64,000 bases of DNA from Tritonibacter scottomollicae (GCF_003003215.1 NZ_PVUF01000002.1:62001-126000); one strand, 5' to 3'; positions 35,387 to 43,880 are shown, counted from the stretch's first letter. Notes: generated by a model not told the origin, from the letters alone. Translations and numbers: made by a program.

Positions 35387-36244
35387 TCACGCCATCCACC
35401 ACCGCTCAGTGATGCGATGGTCATCCAAGGAGCCGCGGTTGGAAATACGCCGGGGCATGACGACATGCTGACCGGCTGCCAGCGCCATATCCCCCTCGGA
35501 AGGATGATAATTGAAACTGCCGCGCCCTCTCAGACCCTCTGGCGTTGGCAGGGAGGCAACATCCACAAAGCCATCGCGCAAGGCCTCGGCCCGAACGACC
35601 GCGTCTGAAATCACGATCAGATCCAACGCGTCAAACCAGCCGGCACTGCCGTCCTTGTAGTGTTGCTCTCTGCGGCGGGCCCGGAAGTGACGCCCATCTT
35701 GCGCGCGCTCAACCGCGTAAAGGCCTGTTCCCGTCATCGTCGCCAAGCTGGCCTGCACATCGCCGTCAGCGGCGATCACCAGACCCGTGTCGGCCAGCCG
35801 ATAGGGCAAATGGGGGTTGCCTTCATCGAGCACAAATTCAATCGCGTCACCATCCTTCAGGGTCAGCGCACGTAGCCCTTCCAGACGCAGATCACCTCGC
35901 GATGCATGTGCCTCAAGCGAGGCGATCACATCGCTTGCCCTCAAAGGCAAACCATTGTGAAAGGACACGTCCTGCCGCAGCTTCACAATCCACCGCCGTG
36001 CGGAATCGTCACTGTGCCAGCCGGTTGCCAGTTCCCCCCGCAACAGACCGTCAGGCGCTACTTCCGTCAATTGATCATAGACCGCGCCACGGGCCACCCG
36101 CTCAAGGAGGCCCCCGTCGCGCGGCACTGCAAGGCGCAGCGTGCCGCCCCGGCGGGGCTGCTGCGCCAGACTGGTGCCCGTCGCCGCCAATAGCGCGGCG
36201 GCCGCACCGCTGGCAAAGAGAGCACGACGGTCCAGGCGCTTCAT
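35387..36244 (-). CDS. short family-5 solute-binding protein homologue, twin-arginine signal
   Basis: Resembles the N-terminal lobe of dipeptide/oligopeptide-binding proteins (SBP_bac_5), but has only 285 residues instead of about 500. The signal region MKRLDRRALFASGAAAALLA carries the Arg pair of the twin-arginine pathway. Then follow RRGGTLRLAVPRDGG, LATGWHSDDSARRWIVKLRQ and DVSFHNGLPLRASDVIASLE, all family-typical. The second lobe and the hinge after residue about 270 are missing. No remains of it are seen in the 142 bases downstream. The ATG at 36244 overlaps the pip stop (ATGA), so it is co-translated with pip. Whether it still binds peptides is doubtful. Confidence 0.75.
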   Translation of the reverse strand: MKRLDRRALFASGAAAALLAATGTSLAQQPRRGGTLRLAVPRDGGLLERVARGAVYDQLTEVAPDGLLRGELATGWHSDDSARRWIVKLRQDVSFHNGLPLRASDVIASLEAHASRGDLRLEGLRALTLKDGDAIEFVLDEGNPHLPYRLADTGLVIAADGDVQASLATMTGTGLYAVERAQDGRHFRARRREQHYKDGSAGWFDALDLIVISDAVVRAEALRDGFVDVASLPTPEGLRGRGSFNYHPSEGDMALAAGQHVVMPRRISNRGSLDDHRITERWWMA

Positions 36245-37221
36245 GTCGTCAGTTCCTCGGCCAGTTGGTCCATCGTCTTGACCAGCTCTGCGCTGATTCC
36301 AGGCTCCGACAGCGCGTGGCCTGCATTTCGCACCATGATCAGGTCGGAGTTCGGCCATTGCTTGTGAATATCGTATGCGGATTGCGGTGGGCAGATCATG
36401 TCATACCTCCCCTGCACGATGACGCCGGGAATATGCGCAATGCGCCCCATATTTGCAAGGATTTGACCATCCATATGCAGAAAGCCACCGTTCGAGAAAT
36501 AGTGATTTTCCAACCGGGCGAAGGCCCGCGCGTAATCGCCGGGGCTCTCTCCCGACACGCCGTTCGAGTAAACGGACGCCAGCGCGTTTTCCCACGCTGA
36601 CCACGCGCGTCCAAAGCGCACTTCTTCTTCGCGATCTCCCGAAAACAGGCGCCGATGATAGGCTGCGATCAAATCATCATGCTCGTCCTCGGGAACAAGC
36701 GCTGTGAACTTCTCCCAAGTCTCCGGCCAGAATTTGCCCGCGCCGCCCCCGTAGAACCATGCAAGTTCAGACTGCGTCATCAGGAAAACACCGCGCAGAA
36801 TGAGGTGGCTAACCCGGTCAGGGTGCGTCTGAGCATAGACCAACGCCAGGGTCGCCCCCCAGCTGCCACCAAACACCATCCAGCTGTTGATCTCCAAGAG
36901 CTCGCGGATGAGCTCCATATCCGCCACCAGATGCCAAGTGGTATTGTCCTCGCAGGAGGCGTGCGGACGAGAGCGGCCACAACCCCGCTGATCAAACAGG
37001 ATAATCCGGTAGACACTCGGATCAAAATACCGCCGCATCGCAGGGCTGGTGCCACCGCCGGGGCCGCCATGGCACACGATAACCGGCACGCCATCGGGAT
37101 TTCCGGACTGCTCCAAATAGATCCGGTGCCCTTGGCCCACGTCCAGCATCCGCTGATCAAATGGCTCGATCGGCGGATAGAGAAACTGCACTGCGCGCTT
37201 TTGATCCGGGTATTTGTCCAT
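36241..37221 (-). CDS. pip: proline iminopeptidase Pip
   Basis: Cytoplasmic alpha/beta hydrolase that removes N-terminal proline from peptides, 326 residues. The oxyanion motif is HGGPGGGTSPAMRRYF. The nucleophile elbow is GGSWGATLALVYAQ (Ser 120). The acid lies in VQGRYDMICPP and the histidine in NAGHALSEPG, the classic S33 arrangement. The ORF starts divergently from ubiG with 50 bases between. The binding-protein-like gene is coupled downstream. Confidence 0.95.
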   Translation of the reverse strand: MDKYPDQKRAVQFLYPPIEPFDQRMLDVGQGHRIYLEQSGNPDGVPVIVCHGGPGGGTSPAMRRYFDPSVYRIILFDQRGCGRSRPHASCEDNTTWHLVADMELIRELLEINSWMVFGGSWGATLALVYAQTHPDRVSHLILRGVFLMTQSELAWFYGGGAGKFWPETWEKFTALVPEDEHDDLIAAYHRRLFSGDREEEVRFGRAWSAWENALASVYSNGVSGESPGDYARAFARLENHYFSNGGFLHMDGQILANMGRIAHIPGVIVQGRYDMICPPQSAYDIHKQWPNSDLIMVRNAGHALSEPGISAELVKTMDQLAEELTT

Positions 37222-37271
37222 TACTGACCTAACTAACGACTAAACCCACAAGAAAACACACGGAGACAGGA

Positions 37272-38015
37272 ATGCAAGCGCAACAGTCCACGGTTGACCC
37301 CTCCGAGATTGCCAAGTTCGAGGCAATGGCTGCGGAATGGTGGGATCCCAATGGGAAATTCAAGCCCCTGCACATGCTCAACCCGTGTCGCCTGGACTAC
37401 ATCACCCGCCAGATTGCCGGGGAGTTTGAGCGCGACCTTACATCTGCCGCTCCGTTTGCGGGCCTGCGTATCCTCGATATCGGTTGCGGGGGTGGACTCC
37501 TGAGTGAACCCATGGCTCGCCTCGGCGCAGATGTGGTCGGGGCCGACGCCGCCGAAGGCAACCTGCCCGTTGCCCGAATTCACGCAGAGCAATCAGGTCT
37601 GGAAATCGACTACCGCCACACCACGGCAGAGGCACTCGCAGAGGCTGGTGAGGCCTTTGATGTGATCTTGAACATGGAAGTGGTCGAACATGTCGCTGAC
37701 CCGCTTAGCTATCTCACTGCGACACAACAGCTGCTGAAGTCCGGCGGGTTGCAAATCTGCTCCACAATCAATCGCAACCCTAAGAGCTATGCCATGGCAA
37801 TCGTGGGCGCCGAAGTCGTGATGCGCTGGCTGCCGCGTGGTACTCATGAGTGGTCCAAGTTCATCACCCCGGATGAACTATTCGATCTGCTGAGCCAAGC
37901 TGGAATGACGCCGGTGGACCGCAAGGGGTTTGTCTTCAACCCGCTGTTGTGGAGTTGGTCGATCTCTGACCGCGACCTCAGTGTAAATTACGTCACGGCA
38001 AGCACAAAGCCCTGA
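37272..38015 (+). CDS. ubiG: ubiquinone biosynthesis O-methyltransferase UbiG
   Basis: Carries out the two O-methylations of ubiquinone synthesis, 247 residues. SAM-binding motif I is [20 protein letters not shown], followed by an acidic end of strand 2 ([11 protein letters not shown]). The UbiG-typical segments [20 protein letters not shown] and [12 protein letters not shown] are present. The start has AGGAATGC-type spacing after GGAGACAGG. No terminator directly follows. Confidence 0.96.
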   Translation: MQAQQSTVDPSEIAKFEAMAAEWWDPNGKFKPLHMLNPCRLDYITRQIAGEFERDLTSAAPFAGLRILDIGCGGGLLSEPMARLGADVVGADAAEGNLPVARIHAEQSGLEIDYRHTTAEALAEAGEAFDVILNMEVVEHVADPLSYLTATQQLLKSGGLQICSTINRNPKSYAMAIVGAEVVMRWLPRGTHEWSKFITPDELFDLLSQAGMTPVDRKGFVFNPLLWSWSISDRDLSVNYVTASTKP

Positions 38016-38082
38016 TGCGATGCCGCGCCAGCGCGAATTCACAGTCAATTTTCGGTGCGACCGCTTGCTTTGGCCTTCTGCC

Positions 38083-38096
38083 TATACTTTAGTATA
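38083..38096. repeat. TATACT-TT-AGTATA palindrome in the ubiG-marR gap
   Basis: A perfect 14-base palindrome. TAGTAT (38090-38095) could be a -10 box for a plus-strand transcript with TTGCTT (38065-38070) 19 bases upstream. A transcript from near 38100 to the hairpin at 38253-38286 would be about 185 bases. No known RNA family was recognised in 38100-38250. Confidence 0.25.
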
Positions 38097-38252
38097 TGCA
38101 CTCATCCAAACGCGTCGTTGCGAAGATCTGCTGTAGCTCCTAGATGTCCCGTCTTGCACAGGGAATATACTGCTCTGGCAGGCACTCGATGCCCGACGGA
38201 ACAGAATTTGTGCAATTGGGGACACACTCACACCACTCACGGCCCTAATTTT

Positions 38253-38286
38253 AAAGAGAGCGCCGGAATTACCCGGCGCTCTCTTT
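38253..38286. terminator. strong terminator behind marR (works in both directions)
   Basis: AAAGAGAGCGCCGG (38253-38266) pairs with CCGGCGCTCTCTTT (38273-38286). The minus strand continues with A/T-rich sequence. It ends the comF-grxC-nitrilase-marR operon and faces the ubiG side as well. Confidence 0.85.
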
Positions 38287-38308
38287 CATTCAACCAATCG
38301 TTGGTATC

Positions 38309-38749
38309 TCAGTCTTCGGTTTCCAACTTGCCGCGAAACTCTCGCAGGATCGGGAGCGCCGCACGGACACGGTCTCCCCCCAACTCGCTCACCACTTCGG
38401 AAATCATCGGAATGATCGAGGCCAACGCCGCATCGCGCGCTTTGCGTCCTGCCGGACTGATGGCGACCATCTTGCGGCGCGCATCATCCCAATCCGGTCG
38501 GACGTGCACATAACCAGCGACTTCTAGCTTGTTGATCGTGTTCGTCATGGCACCGCGCGTCACATGAAAGGCCTTGGCCAATTGTGCCGGGGATCGTTCG
38601 AGCCCCGCCCGTGCAAGGTGGTTCAGAACCGAAAAATGTGACAGCTCCATTCCCTTGGGCAGAGCCTTGCCCAATCGTGCCCGCGCAAGCTGGTCAGCCA
38701 TCAGTATTTCGCTGAATAGCGAAATGGCAAGGGAATGGTTCTCATCCAT
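38309..38749 (-). CDS. MarR-family transcriptional regulator
   Basis: Dimeric winged-helix regulator of 146 residues. It has the helix-turn-helix region SPAQLAKAFHVTRGAMTNTI followed by the wing NKLEVAGYVHVRPDWDDARR. Helical dimerisation ends are normal (LPILREFRGKLETED). Its start overlaps the nitrilase stop by one base (TGATG), so it is last in an operon of comF, grxC and nitrilase. Ligand unknown. Redox or organic compounds are guesses from the glutaredoxin neighbour. Confidence 0.9.
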   Translation of the reverse strand: MDENHSLAISLFSEILMADQLARARLGKALPKGMELSHFSVLNHLARAGLERSPAQLAKAFHVTRGAMTNTINKLEVAGYVHVRPDWDDARRKMVAISPAGRKARDAALASIIPMISEVVSELGGDRVRAALPILREFRGKLETED

Positions 38750-39582
38750 CAGGGTCCGTCAAACTCCCGGTCATGGGTCAGCGAAGGTACGCGTTTGCGT
38801 GCCTTGTTCACCTCTTCGAGGTCGAGGTCAACGCAAGTAATTCCGACCTCAGTACCCGCATCGGCCAGAACCTCTCCCCAGGGGGCAATCGCGACCGAAT
38901 GACCGAAGGTCTGGCGCTGCGCGCCGCGGCTTGCCGGATGCACACCCGTCTGGGCCGCAGCCAAGACAAAACAGCCTGTTTCGATCGCCCGAGCCCGAAG
39001 CAGACTATGCCAATGGGCCGCCCCCGTCACATGCGAAAACGCTGCTGGAGCGGTCAAGATCGTTGCCCCGCCCTGAGCCAATCGTCGATGCAGCGCCGGA
39101 AAGCGCACATCGTAGCAAATGGTGAGGCCAATCTTTGCAAAATCAGTTTCTGCAACAACAGCCTGCGTACCCGGACGGTAGCCATCAGATTCCCGGTAGG
39201 TCTCCTCTGGGGTCACTTCGACGTCAAACATATGGATCTTGTCATACCGCGCCGTGATCTCACCACTTGGTGTGATCACGAATTGCCGGTTGGCAAAGCG
39301 TCCATCGCCGTCCTTCGTCTTGAGTCCCAAAGAACCGATGGACACCCACACACCATGTTTCGCGGCAGCGTCACGCAGGCCGGACAGCGTCGGATCATCC
39401 TCTTCGTGACAGAGCACCTCACGCTGATGGGTCCGGCTTGTCGACAGGCAGTTTGTAACTTCCGGGGTCAGAATAAACTCCGCCCCCTGCGAAACCGCAT
39501 CCGCCATCATTTGCCTGACCGTTATGAGATTTTCAGCCGGCACATCGGAGGAGGTCATCTGTAGAAGTGCGGCACGTACCAT
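38749..39582 (-). CDS. carbon-nitrogen hydrolase (nitrilase superfamily, Nit1/Nit2-like)
   Basis: Amidase of 277 residues with the catalytic triad Glu 41 (FILTPEVTN), Lys 115 (ITARYDKIHMFDV) and Cys 156 (IGLTICYDVRFPALHRRLA). The surrounding segments match the Nit1/Nit2 branch, which hydrolyses deaminated glutathione or alpha-ketoglutaramate. It is 5 bases downstream of grxC and overlaps marR by one base. The glutaredoxin partnership fits a glutathione-repair role, but that is inference. Confidence 0.92.
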   Translation of the reverse strand: MVRAALLQMTSSDVPAENLITVRQMMADAVSQGAEFILTPEVTNCLSTSRTHQREVLCHEEDDPTLSGLRDAAAKHGVWVSIGSLGLKTKDGDGRFANRQFVITPSGEITARYDKIHMFDVEVTPEETYRESDGYRPGTQAVVAETDFAKIGLTICYDVRFPALHRRLAQGGATILTAPAAFSHVTGAAHWHSLLRARAIETGCFVLAAAQTGVHPASRGAQRQTFGHSVAIAPWGEVLADAGTEVGITCVDLDLEEVNKARKRVPSLTHDREFDGP

Positions 39583-39587
39583 GGAGC

Positions 39588-39845
39588 TCAGGCCGCAAGC
39601 AGCGGATCGAGCTTTCCAGCGCGATCCAGCGTATAAAGCTCATCACATCCGCCGACATGCGTCTCACCAACAAAGATCTGTGGTACCGTGCGACCGCCAT
39701 TGGCGCGTTGGATCATCTCTGCCTTGCGATCCGGGTCAGCCAGTACATCGATTTCGGAAAAGCTGACCCCCTTCTGGTTCAGCAAACGCTTGGCTGCGTG
39801 GCAAAAGCCGCAAAGGGGTGAGGTATAGATTTCGACCGGTTTCAT
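39588..39845 (-). CDS. grxC: glutaredoxin 3
   Basis: Small thiol oxidoreductase of 85 residues that uses glutathione. Active site CGFC (residues 12-15) in VEIYTSPLCGFCHAAKRLLN, with the cis-proline segment RTVPQIFVGETHVGGCDELY. It is 5 bases before the nitrilase and 71 bases after comF. Confidence 0.94.
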   Translation of the reverse strand: MKPVEIYTSPLCGFCHAAKRLLNQKGVSFSEIDVLADPDRKAEMIQRANGGRTVPQIFVGETHVGGCDELYTLDRAGKLDPLLAA

Positions 39846-39916
39846 GTTGGTCTCCGTAGGCTTGGTTCATGGATGCTGAGCCATGTGGTACTTTTTATCA
39901 AGCTTTGCCAGCCTTT

Positions 39917-40648
39917 TCACGCCGCCGTGACCCGGGCAAGCACGACAACATTGACAGAAGCCGCCCCCGCAACGATGCATGCACTCGCACATGCGGAAAG
40001 CGTCGCCCCGCTGGTCATCACATCATCCACAAGCAGAACCTCTCTGCCCTGCATCCGACATCCCATTCGTGGATGCGGCCGGATTGCGTCCATCAGGATC
40101 GTCATGCGCTCGTCCCGGCTGCGCCCTTCCAGCATCGGTGTCTGTAGGGACCGTATCAATGCGTCTGGGCAGCAGTCCTGCCCCTCGCGTGCAGCCAGCG
40201 CCTGCGCCAATAAGGCAGACTGGTTATATCGGCGGCGCACCAATCGTGTCCAATGCAGCGGCACGGGCACAATCAACGGATCGTTGATCAAGAGGTCGGC
40301 GGCGGCGCGGCCCATCCAGGCCGATGCCGGACGCACAAGATCCGTTCGGTCCCCGTGTTTCAACGCCAATACCAAGCGACGCCCTTGCCCGCTGTAGATG
40401 ATCGCCGCACGCCCCTGCTGCCAGTTTCGCGGGGTTTGCAAACAGTCATCACAACGCACGATTTGCCCGTCGTCCTCACCCGGCACCGGCACCCCGCAGC
40501 TGTGACATACAAGACCCGAGATGAAGGATGTATCGCGCCAGCACGCGCTACAAAGTCCAAAATCGCTTTCGACCAACCCGCCACAATTCAGACAGCGCGC
40601 CGGGTAAATCAATGAAACTGCCGTTTGAAACCGTGTGCGCAACGTCAT
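39917..40648 (-). CDS. comF: ComF family phosphoribosyltransferase-like protein
   Basis: Protein of 243 residues. The N-terminal zinc ribbon has CLNCGG, CSAC, CHSCG and CDDC pairs in the first 75 residues. The C-terminal phosphoribosyltransferase fold carries VLLVDDVMTSGATLSACASA. ComF homologues take part in DNA uptake or recycling in naturally competent bacteria; here the role is unproven. It starts only 11 bases from the divergent methyltransferase gene. Confidence 0.9.
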   Translation of the reverse strand: MTLRTRFQTAVSLIYPARCLNCGGLVESDFGLCSACWRDTSFISGLVCHSCGVPVPGEDDGQIVRCDDCLQTPRNWQQGRAAIIYSGQGRRLVLALKHGDRTDLVRPASAWMGRAAADLLINDPLIVPVPLHWTRLVRRRYNQSALLAQALAAREGQDCCPDALIRSLQTPMLEGRSRDERMTILMDAIRPHPRMGCRMQGREVLLVDDVMTSGATLSACASACIVAGAASVNVVVLARVTAA

Positions 40649-40659
40649 AGGTACACCTC

Positions 40660-41499
40660 ATGACTCAAGAACCAATGGCTCATCCCCAGATCTTCGATCA
40701 CGACGCACTTCGGCAACGCCGCATTCGACGTAAATCGGATGCGATGTTCCTGCACGACATGGCGAGAGACGAGGTCGAGGATCGGCTGAGCATGGTTAAG
40801 AGAACCTTTACCAAGCCAGCGATTGTTGCGCCTTTTGCGGAACCTTGGGAAAACGTACTCCCTGGGCAGAAAACCGTTCTCGACAACGACGTTCTGGCGC
40901 TGGAGCCACAAGCACATGACGTGATCATTCATGTCATGGCGCTGCACTGGGCCAATGATCCAGTCGGGCAGTTGATCCAGTGCCGGCGCGCCTTGCAGGA
41001 GGACGGTCTACTTCTCTTGGTGACACTTGGTGGTCAGACGCTGCATGAGCTGCGGACCTCGCTTGCAGAGGCCGAAACTTATATCAGCGGCGGCCTGTCG
41101 CCGCGCGTTGCACCAATGGGTGAAATTCGCGACCTCGGCGCTCTTCTGCAACGAGCGGGCTTTGCTTTGCCCGTCGCAGACGTGGTGCCGCTTTCGGTGC
41201 AATACCGCGACCTGCCGCATCTGATGCAAGACCTGCGCGCCATGGGGGAAACCAACGCGATGACCAACCGGCTCCGCAAACCGACGCGCCGGGCAGTGTT
41301 CGACTTGGCGAATCACATCTATGGTCAGAATTTTGCCACCGAAGACGGCAAGCTGAACGCAACATTCGAGCTTGTGTGCCTCACCGGTTGGTCGCCGGCC
41401 GACACCCAACCACAACCCCTGCGTCCCGGCTCTGCAAAGATGCGCCTGGCAGATGCGTTGAAAGTCCCGGAGAGCAAGGTTCCAGATCGAGACCAATAA
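40660..41499 (+). CDS. SAM-dependent methyltransferase-fold protein (BioC/NDUFAF5-like)
   Basis: Protein of 279 residues resembling the mitochondrial complex I assembly factor NDUFAF5 and BioC. It contains HVMALHWANDPVGQLIQCRR and ALQEDGLLLLVTLGGQTLHE, the post-motif II region. Motif I is poor: the region VLPGQKTVLDNDVLALEP replaces a normal Gly-rich loop, so methyl transfer is uncertain. NDUFAF5 itself acts as a hydroxylase of an arginine in complex I. It is divergent from comF with an 11-base gap, so its promoter must lie inside the comF frame. Confidence 0.82.
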   Translation: MTQEPMAHPQIFDHDALRQRRIRRKSDAMFLHDMARDEVEDRLSMVKRTFTKPAIVAPFAEPWENVLPGQKTVLDNDVLALEPQAHDVIIHVMALHWANDPVGQLIQCRRALQEDGLLLLVTLGGQTLHELRTSLAEAETYISGGLSPRVAPMGEIRDLGALLQRAGFALPVADVVPLSVQYRDLPHLMQDLRAMGETNAMTNRLRKPTRRAVFDLANHIYGQNFATEDGKLNATFELVCLTGWSPADTQPQPLRPGSAKMRLADALKVPESKVPDRDQ

Positions 41500-41604
41500 C
41501 CTGAGCCAATGGTCGCAGTCAGGTGATCCAATTGGCCATCAGCCCCGTAACACCGTATCAATTGATAAAATCTCTCACTGCGATATCACACAGGACCCCT
41601 ACCC

Positions 41605-42666
41605 ATGCTGGATGCTAGCCCGACTGCGACCTGCCCTGCTCATGCCCCCGCGGACCATCCGGCGGTCAAGCCTGAGAAGGTCGGTATCCTGCTGGCGAAT
41701 CTCGGTACACCGGATCACTACAGCTATTGGCCCATGCGTCGTTACTTGGGCGAATTCCTGTCCGACAAGCGCGTCATCGACTACCCCGCGTGGAAGTGGC
41801 AACCGCTGCTGCAGCTTATCATTCTCACCAAGAGACCGTTCGCATCGGGCGCTGCCTACAAATCCATCTGGAACCACGACAAGGGCGAAAGCCCGCTTAT
41901 GACGATCACCAAGGACCAGACCCACGAGATGGCGCAGGCGATGGAAGCGATCTACGGCGATCAGGTCATGGTGGATTTCTGCATGCGCTACGGCAATCCG
42001 TCGACCAAATCCAAGGTTGACGAAATGGTGGCTGCCGGTTGTCGCAAGATCCTCTTTGTGCCGTTGTATCCGCAGTATGCTGGCGCCACCTCTGGCACCG
42101 CGAATGACGAATTCTTCCGTGCCCTGATGGAACAGACCTGGCAACCTGCCGCTCGGACAATCGAACCCTACTTCGATCAGCCTGAGTATATTGATGCTCT
42201 GGCGAAGTCGGTGGAGGAAGCCTATGCGAAGGCGGAGAAGAAACCCGATATTCTGGTCTGCTCCTATCATGGCATGCCAAAACGCTACCTGATGCAGGGG
42301 GATCCCTACCACTGCCAGTGCCAGAAAACGACTCGGCTGCTGCGCGAACGGTTGGGATGGGACGAATCACAGATCACCACCACATTTCAGTCGGTCTTTG
42401 GCCCTGAAGAGTGGCTGCGTCCCTACACGGTGGAACATGTCGCGGAGCTGGCGAAGCAGGGCAAAAAGCGGATTGCGGTGATCGCCCCGGCATTTTCCGC
42501 CGACTGCATCGAGACTCTGGAAGAGATCAACGAAGAGATTTTCGAGAGCTTTGAACACGCGGGCGGGGAAGACTTCACCTACATCCCCTGCCTAAATGAA
42601 AGCGCAGGTCACATTTCGGCCCTGTCAAAGATGATCCAGAACAATCTTAAAGGGTGGCTGGACTGA
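41605..42666 (+). CDS. hemH: ferrochelatase HemH
   Basis: Inserts Fe2+ into protoporphyrin IX, the last step of haem synthesis, at the inner membrane face; 353 residues. It has LLANLGTPDHYSYWPMRRYL, the LFVPLYPQYAGATSGTANDE loop, and the catalytic histidine in SYHGMPKRYLMQGDPYHCQC. The C-terminal APAFSADCIETLEEINEE is typical. The N-terminal 20 residues with a Cys are an extension. A terminator shared with the small convergent gene follows. Confidence 0.96.
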   Translation: MLDASPTATCPAHAPADHPAVKPEKVGILLANLGTPDHYSYWPMRRYLGEFLSDKRVIDYPAWKWQPLLQLIILTKRPFASGAAYKSIWNHDKGESPLMTITKDQTHEMAQAMEAIYGDQVMVDFCMRYGNPSTKSKVDEMVAAGCRKILFVPLYPQYAGATSGTANDEFFRALMEQTWQPAARTIEPYFDQPEYIDALAKSVEEAYAKAEKKPDILVCSYHGMPKRYLMQGDPYHCQCQKTTRLLRERLGWDESQITTTFQSVFGPEEWLRPYTVEHVAELAKQGKKRIAVIAPAFSADCIETLEEINEEIFESFEHAGGEDFTYIPCLNESAGHISALSKMIQNNLKGWLD

Positions 42667-42723
42667 CTGCGCATGATCGTCGCTAGGCAGGTATGTCGCG
42701 CTCTAAACATCTTTAAAGACACG

Positions 42724-42757
42724 AAAAAAGGCGGCTGGTGATCCAGCCGCCTTTCTC
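42724..42757. terminator. bidirectional terminator between hemH and the small exported-protein gene
   Basis: Perfect 12-base stem AAAGGCGGCTGG / CCAGCCGCCTTT with a TGAT loop. T-runs lie on both sides in the appropriate strand, so it ends both hemH (plus) and the small gene (minus). Confidence 0.9.
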
Positions 42758-42773
42758 ATTCTTTTGGCAACGA

Positions 42774-42956
42774 TTAGTTGCTTGCGGCAGCAGCAGCTAC
42801 GATAACGAGCAGCAGCAGCGGCAGCAGGATGCCGGAAGAAGAACCGGTTGCTTCTTCGATGATAACCGGTGCTTCAACGATCGGTTCTGCCAGGTTGCCA
42901 GCGGATGCTGCGGATGCAGCAGCGACCAGAGCGGCAGCGATAATGAGTTTCTTCAT
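42774..42956 (-). CDS. tiny exported Ala-rich protein with one C-terminal membrane helix
   Basis: Unrecognised protein of 60 residues. ATG 42956 follows a strong ribosome binding site (GGAGG with a 6-base gap). The first 19 residues (MKKLIIAAALVAAASAASA) are a perfect signal peptide. Then comes a short acidic stretch (EPIVEAPVIIEEATG), followed by a Ser/Gly turn and a helix GILLPLLLLVIVAAAAASN. The product would be a short periplasmic or membrane peptide of about 41 residues. It converges on hemH and shares its terminator. I know no function. Confidence 0.78.
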   Translation of the reverse strand: MKKLIIAAALVAAASAASAGNLAEPIVEAPVIIEEATGSSSGILLPLLLLVIVAAAAASN

Positions 42957-43094
42957 GTTAACCTCCAGAATACGCGCACAGCACACATATGATGTGCGCA
43001 CTCAAGACTTACCTCGTGGTTTTTTTTAAGCGGGAAACACACCGGATTGCAATTGGTTGTTAAATCTCTCGCGTCGAGCTTTGGGTGGTTGTCG

Positions 43095-43712
43095 TCAAAT
43101 TAGCAACACCTGTGTCCCGGTCCGCGTCAGTTTGTAGAGTTCTGCGATGTGCTCATTGTAGAGGCCGATGCAGCCATTGGAGGATTTGCGCCCGATCTTG
43201 CGCGTATCGTGCGTTCCATGAATGCGGTAGTACTTCCAACTGAGATAAAGCGCATGTGTCCCCAGTGGGTTATCAGGTCCGGGCGGAATGTAGGCGGGCC
43301 ACTCCGGGTTGCGTTTTCGCATGTTCGGCGTCGGTGCCCATCCCGGACCTTCAACCTTGCGAGTGATCTTGGTGCGACCACGGCGTGTCAGATCATCACT
43401 CAGCGGCACCGACGAAGGGAACAGCTTGTAGACCGACTGATCTTCGGACCAGAAATGTAACGCGCGGCTGTTGATATCGACGAGAATCGCTCCGCGGCGC
43501 AGGGTGTCGAAGTAAGGGCGCCAGTCCTTGGCCCGAAATGCGGAAATATTGCGGGCAACATTCGGCTCCGGTTCCGGTGGTGGGCGCAGGGGATCAAAGG
43601 TTGGCTCTTCCGTCTCAGCTACGCCCTGCGCAAGCGCTGGGGTTGCGAGAAGCGAGACAGATCCCGCAAGAAATTGCCGGCGCGACGGCTTCAAAGGGTT
43701 CTTAGGTGTCAT
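43095..43712 (-). CDS. L,D-transpeptidase (YkuD), twin-arginine signal
   Basis: Periplasmic cell-wall cross-linking enzyme of 205 residues. Start MTPKNPLKPSRRQFLAGSVS gives a twin-arginine signal (SRRQFLAG). The frame is open to an ATG at 43742, but neither has a clear ribosome binding site. The YkuD domain shows the conserved YRIHGTHDTRKIGRKSSNGC and IGLYNEHIAELYKL, with catalytic His and Cys. The typical order is kept (GPDNPLGTHALYLSW). It probably acts on 3-3 or 4-3 cross-links or lipoprotein attachment. Confidence 0.9.
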   Translation of the reverse strand: MTPKNPLKPSRRQFLAGSVSLLATPALAQGVAETEEPTFDPLRPPPEPEPNVARNISAFRAKDWRPYFDTLRRGAILVDINSRALHFWSEDQSVYKLFPSSVPLSDDLTRRGRTKITRKVEGPGWAPTPNMRKRNPEWPAYIPPGPDNPLGTHALYLSWKYYRIHGTHDTRKIGRKSSNGCIGLYNEHIAELYKLTRTGTQVLLI

Positions 43713-43880
43713 CAGAAGATACTCTGTACTGAAGGGATCCATTGTCGGGCAGTCTATGGCTGGAATGCCTCAGTCGCAATTCAATCCCCCCATATCTCGT
43801 CATTGTGACCCAACCGGGTTTGCCTATAAGTCACAGGAGAGCTAAGGGACGCTCTGACCGAACACTTTTTAGGGTTTAGA

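Noticed and set aside
38100-38250. 6S RNA, SRP RNA or tmRNA gene between ubiG and marR
   Set aside because: The diagnostic motifs of these RNAs (SRP loop GGUCAGG..AAGCAG, tmRNA acceptor) are not present; only an unassigned RNA candidate remains.
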